Notes under the pieces: generated by a model
What the model was told of the DNA's origin: nothing
Databases searched by the model: none
What the model saw: only the letters and a program-made list of their open reading frames with translations
From: Nocardia jejuensis NBRC 103114
GTDB taxonomy: Bacteria > Actinomycetota > Actinomycetes > Mycobacteriales > Mycobacteriaceae
NCBI RefSeq assembly: GCF_001613145.1
Contig: NZ_BDBU01000023.1
Span: 1-64,000, forward strand
DNA length: 64,000 bases
Direction of reading: 5' to 3'
Shown here: positions 9,937 through 18,219 of the stretch, piece by piece
Layout: each line of letters begins with the position of its first letter
Position numbering within the stretch: position 1 is the stretch's first letter
Program-made: the position numbers and the translations under genes

Positions 9937-11277
9937 ATGACCGAGATCAGCTATCGGCTTCCGCAGCAGCGGGTGCTTCAGACCGAACTTCCGGGCCCGC
10001 GTTCACAGGAGCTGGCCGCCCGGCGCAAGGCCGCGGTCGCGGCCGGCGTCGGCTCCACCGCTCCGGTGTACGCCGCCGACGCCGATGGCGGGGTCATCGT
10101 GGACGTGGACGGCAATTCGCTCATCGATCTGGCGGCCGGTATCGCGGTCACGAACGTCGGCGCTTCGCACCCGAAAGTAGTCGCGGCGATCCGTGATCAG
10201 GCCGAGCGCTTCACACACACCTGCTTCATGGTCACCCCCTACGAGGGTTATGTGGAGGTCTGCGAGCGGCTGGCCGCGGTGACCCCCGGCGATCACGAGA
10301 AGCGCAGCGTCCTTTTCAATTCCGGCGCGGAAGCGGTCGAGAACGCGATCAAGGTGGCGCGCCTGGCCACCGGCCGCCCGGCCGTCGTGGCCTTCGATCA
10401 CGCGTACCACGGCCGCACCAACCTGACCATGGCGCTGACCGCGAAGGCCATGCCCTACAAGGCGAATTTCGGCCCGTTCGCCCCCGAGGTCTACCGCATG
10501 CCGATGTCGTACCCGTTCCGGGACGGCGACCGGGACGGCGCGGCCGCGGCCCGCGAGGCGATCTCTCGGATCGAGAAGCAGATCGGCGCGACCTCCGTGG
10601 CGGCGATCATCATCGAGCCCATCCAGGGTGAGGGCGGCTTCATCGTCCCCGCACCGGGATTCCTTCCGGCCCTTGCCGATTGGGCCCGCTCCAATGGCGT
10701 GGTGTTCATAGCCGACGAGGTGCAGACCGGTTTCGCCCGCACCGGTGCGTGGTTCGCCTGCGACCACGAGGGCGTGGTCCCGGACATCGTCACCATGGCC
10801 AAGGGCATCGCGGGCGGTATGCCGCTCTCGGCCATCACCGGCCGCGCGGACCTCATGGATGCCGTGCACGCCGGTGGCCTGGGCGGCACCTACGGTGGCA
10901 ATCCGGTCGCCTGCGCCGCCGCGCTCGCCGCCATCGACGCGATCGACGAGCTCGATCTCAATGCCCGCGCCCGGCGCATCGAAGAGCTGGCCACGGCCCG
11001 CTTCCGCGAACTGGCACAGCGGATTCCGGCCATCGGCGATATTCGCGGCCGCGGCGCGATGCTCGCGCTGGAGTTCGTGAAGCCGGGCACGAGCGAGCCC
11101 GACGCGGCCCTCACCTCCGCCGTCGCCGCCCGCTGCCTGGCACAGGGCGTCATCACCCTCACCTGCGGCACCTTCGGCAATGTGATCCGTCTGCTGCCGC
11201 CGCTGGTGATCGGCGAGGACCTGCTCGACGAGGCCCTGACCGTGTTGTGCACCGCTATCGGCGACCTCGCCGGCTGA
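9937..11277 (+). CDS. gabT: 4-aminobutyrate--2-oxoglutarate transaminase
   Basis: This PLP-dependent class III aminotransferase transfers the amino group of GABA to 2-oxoglutarate, giving succinate semialdehyde and glutamate. The protein is 446 residues, normal for GabT. Visible motifs are NSGAEAVENAIK (phosphate-binding region), IIIEPIQGEGG, ADEVQTGFARTG, and the PLP lysine K289 in MAKGIAGGMPL. The ATG at 9937 is preceded by CAGAGGAC. It sits 46 bases after the aldehyde dehydrogenase that would supply GABA and 19 bases before the semialdehyde dehydrogenase that uses its product, so co-transcription is likely. Confidence 0.95.
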   Translation: MTEISYRLPQQRVLQTELPGPRSQELAARRKAAVAAGVGSTAPVYAADADGGVIVDVDGNSLIDLAAGIAVTNVGASHPKVVAAIRDQAERFTHTCFMVTPYEGYVEVCERLAAVTPGDHEKRSVLFNSGAEAVENAIKVARLATGRPAVVAFDHAYHGRTNLTMALTAKAMPYKANFGPFAPEVYRMPMSYPFRDGDRDGAAAAREAISRIEKQIGATSVAAIIIEPIQGEGGFIVPAPGFLPALADWARSNGVVFIADEVQTGFARTGAWFACDHEGVVPDIVTMAKGIAGGMPLSAITGRADLMDAVHAGGLGGTYGGNPVACAAALAAIDAIDELDLNARARRIEELATARFRELAQRIPAIGDIRGRGAMLALEFVKPGTSEPDAALTSAVAARCLAQGVITLTCGTFGNVIRLLPPLVIGEDLLDEALTVLCTAIGDLAG

Positions 11278-11296
11278 TCGATCCGAGGGAATTCAC

Positions 11297-12754
11297 GTGT
11301 CCGAATACGACTTCATCCGCGATCTCGTCCCCACCGGTGTGTGGATCGACGGAGCCGCCGCGCCCGCGTGCGGCGGCGCCACCTTCGCCGTGTCCGATCC
11401 GGCCACCGGTCAGGTACTCACCGAGGTGGCCGACGGCGGCAGCGCCGATGCCCTGCGCGCCCTGGATTCGGCCTGCCGGGTCCAATCCGCGTGGGCCGCA
11501 ACCTCTGCGCGCGAGCGGGCGGCGATCCTGCGCCGCGCCTGGGAGATCCTGATCGAGCGCACCGAGGAACTCGCCCTGCTCATGACCCTGGAAATGGGCA
11601 AGACGGTGGCCGAGAGCCGCGGCGAGGTCGCCTACGGCGGCGAGTTCCTGCGCTGGTTCAGCGAGGAGGCAGTGCGCATCGGCGGGCGGAACGCCACCGC
11701 ACCCGGGGGCGCCGGCCGCATCCTGGTCACCCAGCAGCCGGTCGGGCCGGTGCTGGCCATCACGCCGTGGAACTTCCCGCTGGCCATGGGAACTCGCAAG
11801 ATCGGCCCGGCGCTGGCCGCCGGATGCACCGTGATCGTCAAGCCCGCCGAGGACACCCCGCTGACCATGCTGATGCTGGCCGCGATCTTCGCCGAGGCCG
11901 GACTGCCCGACGGCGTGCTGTCCGTTGTCCCCGGTAGCGACGCCGCCGCCATCACCGAACCGCTGCTGGCCGATCCGCGTCTGCGCAAGGTGACCTTCAC
12001 CGGTTCCACCCGGGTGGGCAAGCTGCTGCTGCGCCAGGCCGCCGAGAACGTGCTGCGCACCTCCATGGAGCTGGGCGGCAACGCCCCGTTCATCGTCTTC
12101 GAGGACGCCGATCTGGACCTGGCGCTGACCGGCGCGCTGGCCGCGAAGATGCGCAACGGCGGCGAGGCGTGCACCGCGGCGAACCGTATCTACGTGCACA
12201 ATTCGATCCGCGAGGAGTTCGCCGCCCGATTCGCCGAGAAGCTGGCCACCCTGCGCGTCGGACCCGGCTACGCCCCGGAGGTGGATCTGGGTCCGCTGAT
12301 CAACGAGCGCCAGCGCGCCACCGTCACCGCCCTGGTGGACGACGCGGTCGCGGCCGGCGCGGTCGTCCGCACCGGTGGCAAGCCGATCGAGGGCCCGGGC
12401 TTCTTCTTCCAGCCGACGGTGCTCGACGAGGTGCCACGCACCGCCCGTATGCACCGCGAGGAGATCTTCGGCCCGGTCGCGGCCATCTACGGCTTCGATA
12501 CCGAGGAGGATGTCGTGGCCGCCGCCAATGACACCGAATTCGGTTTGGCCGCATACTTTTTCACCCGAGACCTCGATCGCGCCCTGCGTGTGAGCGAGGC
12601 CCTCGAGGCCGGCATGGTCGGCGTCAATCGCGGGGTCGTCTCCGATCCCGCGGCCCCGTTCGGCGGCATCAAGCAGTCGGGTCTGGGCAGCGAGGGTGGC
12701 TCGGAAGGAATTCACGAGTACCTCGACACCAAATACGTCGCGCTCACCCGCTGA
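11297..12754 (+). CDS. gabD: NAD(P)-dependent succinate-semialdehyde dehydrogenase
   Basis: It oxidises succinate semialdehyde to succinate, the last step of GABA use, feeding the TCA cycle. The 485-residue ALDH starts with GTG at 11297 behind GAGGGAATTC. Active-site residues are E258 in MELGGNAP and C292 in NGGEACTAANR; the ITPWNFPLAM cofactor region and a C-terminal GIKQSGLGSEGG, typical of GabD, are present. It follows gabT by 19 bases in the same transcription unit. Succinate semialdehyde is the expected substrate from sequence and context; a related short aldehyde cannot be excluded. Confidence 0.93.
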   Translation: MSEYDFIRDLVPTGVWIDGAAAPACGGATFAVSDPATGQVLTEVADGGSADALRALDSACRVQSAWAATSARERAAILRRAWEILIERTEELALLMTLEMGKTVAESRGEVAYGGEFLRWFSEEAVRIGGRNATAPGGAGRILVTQQPVGPVLAITPWNFPLAMGTRKIGPALAAGCTVIVKPAEDTPLTMLMLAAIFAEAGLPDGVLSVVPGSDAAAITEPLLADPRLRKVTFTGSTRVGKLLLRQAAENVLRTSMELGGNAPFIVFEDADLDLALTGALAAKMRNGGEACTAANRIYVHNSIREEFAARFAEKLATLRVGPGYAPEVDLGPLINERQRATVTALVDDAVAAGAVVRTGGKPIEGPGFFFQPTVLDEVPRTARMHREEIFGPVAAIYGFDTEEDVVAAANDTEFGLAAYFFTRDLDRALRVSEALEAGMVGVNRGVVSDPAAPFGGIKQSGLGSEGGSEGIHEYLDTKYVALTR

Positions 12755-12893
12755 GGCGATGTACCCCCGGCACCCCGGCCCCTGCGCCGGATCTCGTGCC
12801 AGCCGGCTCCGCCGGTATCTCCACCGCGGCGCGGCGACGGTGGGAGCCCCTGTTCGCTCCCGCCCTCGCCGAACCCACGCAAGAGGAGCGACG

Positions 12894-14459
12894 ATGCTCG
12901 TGCAGAATTCTCCGGGGACGACCGATCCGTCTGCTCCGTCCGGAAAAGGCCTGGCGGCCGACAAGATCGGAGTCCTGGCCGGTGCCGTTCTCAGTATCGC
13001 CTCCATCGCCCCGGCCTATACGACGACCGCCAGCCTGGGTCTGATCGTCGCCGCGGTCGGCCTCAAGATGCCGGCGCTGCTGATCGCCGGATTCATCCCG
13101 ATGTTCCTGGCGGCCTACGCCTATCGCGAGTTCAGCCACGAAACCCCGGACTGCGGCGCCTCTTTCACGTGGTCGGCCCGCTCGCTCGGTCCGTACGTCG
13201 GCTGGATGGCCGGCTGGGGTTCGGTGATCGCGGTGGTGATCGTGCTCGCGAACATCGCCGCCGTCGGGGCGGAGTTCCTCTATCTGTTCGTCGGCAAGCT
13301 GGTGAACTCCGAGTACATCGTCGGACTGGGCGAGAACAAGCTGATCAATATCGTGACGACGCTGGCCTTCGTGGCCGCCGCGGGCTGGGCCGCCAGTCGT
13401 GGCATCACCTCGAGCGAATGGGTGCAGTACGTGCTGGTCGGCTTCCAGCTCACGGTCCTGCTGCTGTTCGCCGGTGTCGCGCTGTCCCATGTGTTCGCCG
13501 GTGACGCCCCCTCCGGCCTGAGCTTCGACATCGACTGGTTCGACCCGTTCACCGGAATCACCATGGGCGCCTTCGCCATGGGCCTGGTCGGCTCGGTATT
13601 CCTGTACTGGGGCTGGGACACCGCCCTGACTCTCGGTGAGGAGTGCAAGGATCCCAAGCGCACCCCGGGCCGCGCCGGAGTGCTGTCGATCCTGACCGTG
13701 CTGGGCACCTACCTGCTGCTGGCCGTCTCGCTGATGTGGTACGCCGGAGTCGGCGATACCGGTGTGGGACTTGGCAATCCGGAGAACGCCGACAATGTGT
13801 TCGGCGCCCTGTCCGAGCCAGTCCTCGGCGGCAACGGGCAGTTGCTGCTGTATCTGGCGGTGCTGGTCTCCACCATCGCGAGCCTGCAGGCCACCTTCCT
13901 TCCGGCGGCGCGCGCCATGCTCGCCATGGGCACCTACGGGGCGCTGCCGGAACGCTTCTCCACCGTGAGCCCGACCTATCGGGTGCCGCGCTTCGCGACC
14001 GCCGTCGCCGCGGTGGTGGCGGGTGCGTTCTACGCCCTGACCGCGCTGCTGTCCGAGCACGTGCTGCGCGACACGATCGCCGCGCTGGGCATCATGATCT
14101 GCTGGTACTACGGGATCACCGCGTTCGCCGCGGTCTGGTACTTCCGTCGCCACTGGTTCGATTCGGCCCGCGACTTCCTGTTCAAGCTGCTGTTCCCGCT
14201 GCTGGGCGGCGCGATGCTGCTGATCGTCTTCACGATCTCGGTATCGGAGAGCCTCGATCCGGATACGGGCAGTGGCGCCGAGATCTTCGGCGTCGGCCTG
14301 GTGTTCTACTTGGGGTTCGGCATTCTGGTGCTGGGTGCGGTGCTCATGATGATCCAGCGCCGGCGGGATCCGGAGTTCTTCACGGGCAGGACCCTGCCCC
14401 GTGCGGTATCGGGCGATCCGATGCCGGAAACGGCCGCTCATCTGGCCTCACATTCATAG
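12894..14459 (+). CDS. APC-family amino acid/amine permease
   Basis: This is a membrane transporter of the amino acid-polyamine-organocation superfamily, 521 residues with about 12 hydrophobic segments. The N-terminal ADKIGVLAGAVLSIASIAPAY and the EFSHETPDCGASFTW stretch after TM2 are typical. The ATG at 12894 has AGAGGAG upstream; an in-frame start at 12696 would run back into gabD in another frame and was rejected. Its place between gabD and the agmatine enzymes suggests uptake of agmatine, putrescine or GABA, but the sequence alone does not fix the substrate. Confidence 0.87.
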   Translation: MLVQNSPGTTDPSAPSGKGLAADKIGVLAGAVLSIASIAPAYTTTASLGLIVAAVGLKMPALLIAGFIPMFLAAYAYREFSHETPDCGASFTWSARSLGPYVGWMAGWGSVIAVVIVLANIAAVGAEFLYLFVGKLVNSEYIVGLGENKLINIVTTLAFVAAAGWAASRGITSSEWVQYVLVGFQLTVLLLFAGVALSHVFAGDAPSGLSFDIDWFDPFTGITMGAFAMGLVGSVFLYWGWDTALTLGEECKDPKRTPGRAGVLSILTVLGTYLLLAVSLMWYAGVGDTGVGLGNPENADNVFGALSEPVLGGNGQLLLYLAVLVSTIASLQATFLPAARAMLAMGTYGALPERFSTVSPTYRVPRFATAVAAVVAGAFYALTALLSEHVLRDTIAALGIMICWYYGITAFAAVWYFRRHWFDSARDFLFKLLFPLLGGAMLLIVFTISVSESLDPDTGSGAEIFGVGLVFYLGFGILVLGAVLMMIQRRRDPEFFTGRTLPRAVSGDPMPETAAHLASHS

Positions 14460-14546
14460 CGCAGGTTCCGAATCACGGTGCGCGGCAGCGCTTTCCACGC
14501 GGCCATCCGTGATTCCTCACCAACCCGACGCAAGTCAGGAGCAATC

Positions 14547-15512
14547 ATGAATATCGTCACCTGTTTCGAACCGCCCGTATCGCACGCCCGTCTCGACGCC
14601 CCGGTCCGCCCGTCCCTGCGGGTGGCCCTGGTGCAGCACCGCTGGCAGGACGACGCGGCGGCCGTGCGCGCCGAATTGACCGAGGGCATCGCCAAGGCGG
14701 CCGAACTGGGTGCGAAGGCGGTGTTCCTGCCCGAGATCACGCTGAGCAAGTACCCGGCGTTCGTCCGCGGCGGCGACAATCCGAGCGCCGACGCGGAGGA
14801 TCTGACCTCGGGCCCCACCTTCACCTTCGCCGCCGAGGCCGCCGTCGAGCACGGCGTGTTCGTGCACGCCTCGCTGTACGAGCGCGCCGACGAGGGCGAC
14901 GGCCTTGGCTTCAACACCGCGATCCTGGTGTCTCCCACTGGAGAACTCGTCGGGCGCACCCGCAAGCTGCACATTCCGATCAGCGCCGGTTACTACGAGG
15001 ACACCTACTTCCGTGCCGGCCCGGCCACCGACGAGGCCTACCGCCCGCACGGCCACGCCGACCTCGGTGACGTGAAGATCGGCATGCCGACCTGCTGGGA
15101 CGAGTGGTTCCCGGAGGTCGCCCGAATGTACTCGCTGGCCGGCGCCGACCTGATCGTCTACCCGACCGCCATCGGCTCCGAACCGTCCTTCCCGGCCTTC
15201 GACACCCAGCCGCTGTGGCAGCACGTGATCGTCGGCAACGGCATCACCAGCGGCACCTTCATGGTGGTGCCCAACCGCTACGGCGACGAGGGCGAGATCA
15301 CCTTCTACGGCTCGTCCTTCATCTCCGATCCGTACGGCCGCGTCCTGGTGCAGGCCCCGCGCGACGAATCCGCCGTGCTGGTAGCCGATCTGGATCTCGA
15401 TCAGCGCCGTGACTGGCTGGCACTGTTCCCGTTCCTGGACACCCGCCGCCCCGACACCTACGCCCGGCTCACCGCACCGGTGGATCACGAACACCCGTAC
15501 GGGCGGGCGTGA
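14547..15512 (+). CDS. aguB: N-carbamoylputrescine amidase
   Basis: This nitrilase-superfamily C-N hydrolase is predicted to convert N-carbamoylputrescine to putrescine, CO2 and ammonia. The catalytic triad is visible as E63 (FLPEITLSK), K140 (TRKLHIP) and C183 (MPTCWDEWFPE). The CWDEWFPE and YYEDTYFRAG segments are characteristic of the AguB group. The ATG at 14547 is preceded by CAGGAGCAATC, giving 321 residues. Its stop overlaps the start of the agmatine deiminase gene, and that pair makes the substrate assignment strong. Confidence 0.9.
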   Translation: MNIVTCFEPPVSHARLDAPVRPSLRVALVQHRWQDDAAAVRAELTEGIAKAAELGAKAVFLPEITLSKYPAFVRGGDNPSADAEDLTSGPTFTFAAEAAVEHGVFVHASLYERADEGDGLGFNTAILVSPTGELVGRTRKLHIPISAGYYEDTYFRAGPATDEAYRPHGHADLGDVKIGMPTCWDEWFPEVARMYSLAGADLIVYPTAIGSEPSFPAFDTQPLWQHVIVGNGITSGTFMVVPNRYGDEGEITFYGSSFISDPYGRVLVQAPRDESAVLVADLDLDQRRDWLALFPFLDTRRPDTYARLTAPVDHEHPYGRA

Positions 15513-16543
15513 TGACCTGGCAGATGCGGGCGGAGGGCGAAGCGCACCGCCGCACCTGGATGGCGTTCCCGCCCGCCGGGTCCACCATCACCGAGACCGC
15601 GGAATCGGTGGCCGAGGCCCGCGCCGCATGGACCGCGGTGGCCCACGCCGTGGCCGAGTTCGAACCGGTCACCATGGTCGTGGATCCCGCCGACGCGCAA
15701 GTCGCCCGCGCCACCCTGTCCGGCGCGATCGAGATCCTCGAAGCCCCGCTCGACGACGCCTGGATGCGCGATATCGGACCGACCTTCGTCCATGCCGACG
15801 ACGGCTCGGTCTCGGCCGTGGACTGGGTGTTCAACGGTTGGGGACAACAGGATTGGGCCCGCTGGGACAACGATCGGCACATCGGCCGGGCGGTCGCCGC
15901 CGCGGCCGGAGTACCGATCGTGAACTCTGAACTCGTGAACGAGGGCGGCGGCATCCAGGTGGACGGAGCGGGCACGGTCATCGTGACCGAGACCGTCCAG
16001 CTGGACCCGTACCGCAATCCCGGTATGAGCAAGGCCGAGGTGCAGGCCGAACTGCGGCGCACCATCGGCGTGGACACGGTGATCTGGCTGCCGCGCGGGC
16101 TGTGGCGGGATTCGCAGCGCTTCGGCACCCGGGGACACTCGGACATCGTCGCGGCGCTGCCGTCGCCGGGCGTGGCGCTGGTGCACGATCAGCGCGATCC
16201 CGCACATCCCGATCATGCGGTCAGCCAGGCGGTCATGCGTCAGCTTGCCGACGAAACAGATTCTGCTGGAAAGCCTTTCGAGGTCATTCCGGTTCCCGCC
16301 CCACGCACCCTGCGCGATGAGGAGGGCTTCGTCGACTACAGCTACATCAATCACTACGTGTGCAACGGCGCGGTGATCCTGTGCGGCTTCGCCGACCGCA
16401 ACGACGCCGAGGCCGCGGCCGTCCTGGCCGAGGTCTATCCGGGACGCACCATCGTGACGGTCGACGCGCGCGAGATCTTCGCGCGCGGCGGCGGCATTCA
16501 CTGCATCACCCAGAACGAGCCCATGCCCACCCCGACCACCTGA
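15512..16543 (+). CDS. aguA: Agmatine deiminase
   Basis: It hydrolyses agmatine to N-carbamoylputrescine and ammonia (peptidyl-arginine-deiminase fold). The 343-residue protein shows the N-terminal TWMAFPP, the substrate-binding DDAWMRDIGPTF, NEGGGIQVDG, GHSDIVAALPSPG and the nucleophile C331 in GGGIHCITQNEP. The ATG at 15512 overlaps the amidase stop codon, so translation is coupled; a GTG three bases earlier is an alternative. Together the two enzymes produce putrescine for the oxidase encoded downstream. Confidence 0.93.
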   Translation: MTWQMRAEGEAHRRTWMAFPPAGSTITETAESVAEARAAWTAVAHAVAEFEPVTMVVDPADAQVARATLSGAIEILEAPLDDAWMRDIGPTFVHADDGSVSAVDWVFNGWGQQDWARWDNDRHIGRAVAAAAGVPIVNSELVNEGGGIQVDGAGTVIVTETVQLDPYRNPGMSKAEVQAELRRTIGVDTVIWLPRGLWRDSQRFGTRGHSDIVAALPSPGVALVHDQRDPAHPDHAVSQAVMRQLADETDSAGKPFEVIPVPAPRTLRDEEGFVDYSYINHYVCNGAVILCGFADRNDAEAAAVLAEVYPGRTIVTVDAREIFARGGGIHCITQNEPMPTPTT

Positions 16544-16716
16544 TCGCGCTCACCGTGGTCCATTCGACCGGCACGGCGTCCCACCCGCCGGACTGTCGAA
16601 TGAGGGGCCGTTCGAATGGCCACGGCGGCGGGCGCGGCTTCGTGTTCGCACACACATACTGGAATCAGCAATCCCCGGGTTATCACCAGGAGCCCGGCCT
16701 TCAGCAAGGAGCTCTC
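16544..16716 (+). promoter_or_regulatory. Leader of the amine oxidase gene with repeated TCGAATG motif
   Basis: This 173-base gap contains CATTCGA at 16561-16567 and TCGAATG at 16596-16602 and 16612-16618, that is one inverted and two direct copies of the same 7-mer. The first two form an 8-bp inverted repeat (CATTCGAC/GTCGAATG). The same 7-mer lies in the pucR/aldehyde dehydrogenase control region. A regulator-binding role, perhaps for the PucR protein, is an inference. Confidence 0.45.
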
Positions 16717-18081
16717 GTGACTGTCATCACCCGTGACGTCGTGATCGTCGGCGCCGGCCCGTCAGGTCTGACCGCCGCCACCGAACTGCGGAAATCCGGC
16801 CTGACCGTGGCCGTGCTGGAAGCCCGGGACCGGGTCGGCGGCCGCACCTGGACCGGCGACATCGATGGCGCGATGATCGAGATCGGCGGCCAGTGGCTGT
16901 CCCCGCACCACACCGCCGCCCTCGAACTCGTCGCCGACCTCGGCCTGCAGACGTTCTCCCGTTACCGCGACGGCGAATCGGTCTACCTGGCCGCCGACGG
17001 CACCCGTCAGCAGTTCACGGGCGACGTCTTCCCCGCCCCCGCCGACACCGCCGCCGAGATCGATCGCCTGATCGCCTTGCTCGACGGTCTCGCCGCCGAG
17101 GTCGGCGCGGAACAGCCCTGGGCGCATCCCCTTGCCGCCGAACTGGATTCGGTGTCGTTCAGCGAATGGATGAAGCAGCAGTCCGACAACGAGTACGCCC
17201 GCGAAACGGTGACGTTCTTCGTCTCCGGCGCCATGCTGACCAAGCCCGCGCACACCTTCTCCACCCTCCAGGCCCTGCACATGGCCGCCGCCCAGGGTTC
17301 CTACACCGCGCTGGCCACCGACTCCTTCATGCTCGACAAGCGCGTGGTCGGCGGCATGCAGCAGGTCTCCCAGCGCCTGGCGGCCACTCTCGGCGACGAC
17401 GTCCACCTCAGCTCCCCGGTCCGCCGAATCCAGTGGTCCGACAACGAGGTCACCGTTTTCGCCGACGGCGGCCTCGAGGTCCACGCCTCCCGCGTGATCC
17501 TGGCCGTTCCGCCGAACCTGTACTCCTGCATCAGTTTCGATCCGCCGCTGCCGCGCCGCCGTCACCAGATGTACCAGCACATGTCCTTCGGCTTCGTGGT
17601 CAAGGCGCACGCCGTCTACCCCACCCCCTTCTGGCGCGAAAAGGGCCTGTCGGGAACCGGTTTCAGCGATACCGACTACGTGTCGGAGGTCTACGACAAC
17701 ACCAACCACGGCGTGGACAACGGCGCCATCGTCGGCTTCATCGCCCACGAGCAAGCCGACGCCCTCTTCGAGATGACCCCCGCCGAGCGCAAAGCGGCCA
17801 TCATCGACTGCTTCGTGCGCTACCTCGGCCCCGAAGCCGCCACCCCGGACGTCTACTACGAATCCGACTGGGGCGCCGAGGAATGGACCCGCGGCGCCTA
17901 CGGCGTCAGCTTCGACCTCGGCGGCATGACCCGCTACGGCCGCGACCACCGAGACCCGGTGGGCCCCATGCACTTCTCCTGCTCCGACCTGGCGGGCCAC
18001 GGCTTCCAACACGTGGACGGCGCGGTTCGCATGGGCCGGCGCGTAGCGGCCGCCATCATCGCCGAGCGCAGCCTGGTCTGA
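16717..18081 (+). CDS. FAD amine oxidase, probable putrescine oxidase
   Basis: This flavin monoamine oxidase is predicted to oxidise putrescine to 4-aminobutyraldehyde (1-pyrroline), hydrogen peroxide and ammonia. The GTG at 16717 has CAAGGAG upstream and places the FAD dinucleotide-binding motif VIVGAGPSG at residues 9-17, with ARDRVGGRTW and IGGQWLSPHH next, as in Rhodococcus/Kocuria putrescine oxidases. The protein is 454 residues, close to that group. The C-terminal FAD contact region (GAVRMGRRVAAAI) is present. Frames starting at 16360 overlap the deiminase gene and are artefacts. It completes the agmatine-to-succinate pathway; other amines such as cadaverine are possible substrates. Confidence 0.87.
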   Translation: MTVITRDVVIVGAGPSGLTAATELRKSGLTVAVLEARDRVGGRTWTGDIDGAMIEIGGQWLSPHHTAALELVADLGLQTFSRYRDGESVYLAADGTRQQFTGDVFPAPADTAAEIDRLIALLDGLAAEVGAEQPWAHPLAAELDSVSFSEWMKQQSDNEYARETVTFFVSGAMLTKPAHTFSTLQALHMAAAQGSYTALATDSFMLDKRVVGGMQQVSQRLAATLGDDVHLSSPVRRIQWSDNEVTVFADGGLEVHASRVILAVPPNLYSCISFDPPLPRRRHQMYQHMSFGFVVKAHAVYPTPFWREKGLSGTGFSDTDYVSEVYDNTNHGVDNGAIVGFIAHEQADALFEMTPAERKAAIIDCFVRYLGPEAATPDVYYESDWGAEEWTRGAYGVSFDLGGMTRYGRDHRDPVGPMHFSCSDLAGHGFQHVDGAVRMGRRVAAAIIAERSLV

Positions 18082-18096
18082 GCCCCGCATCCCACC

Positions 18097-18155
18097 GGCC
18101 TCGGGTCAACCAAATGGAACGCATGTCGTTCTGATGCTAGGTTGACCCCGAGGCC
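18097..18155. repeat. Long hairpin between amine oxidase and lipoprotein genes
   Basis: GGCCTCGGGTCAACC (18097-18111) pairs with GGTTGACCCCGAGGCC (18140-18155) with a single bulged base, and the loop holds a smaller GAACG/CGTTC stem. It may be a terminator lacking a T-run for the catabolic operon, or an operator overlapping the promoter of the lipoprotein gene. Confidence 0.55.
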
Positions 18156-18219
18156 GCTGTGCGGCTGGTGGGGGTCATATTTCATCGTTCACCCCCGGCG
18201 TGGGAGAACGAGGGGGCAC

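Noticed and set aside
11255..14441. Two long antisense frames across gabD and the permease gene
   Set aside because: His/Gly/Gln/Arg-rich composition typical of reverse-strand shadows; the forward frames are clear enzymes with active-site residues.
16360..16716. N-terminal extension of the amine oxidase into the agmatine deiminase gene
   Set aside because: The GTG at 16717 has a good ribosome site and sets the FAD motif at the usual distance from the N-terminus.
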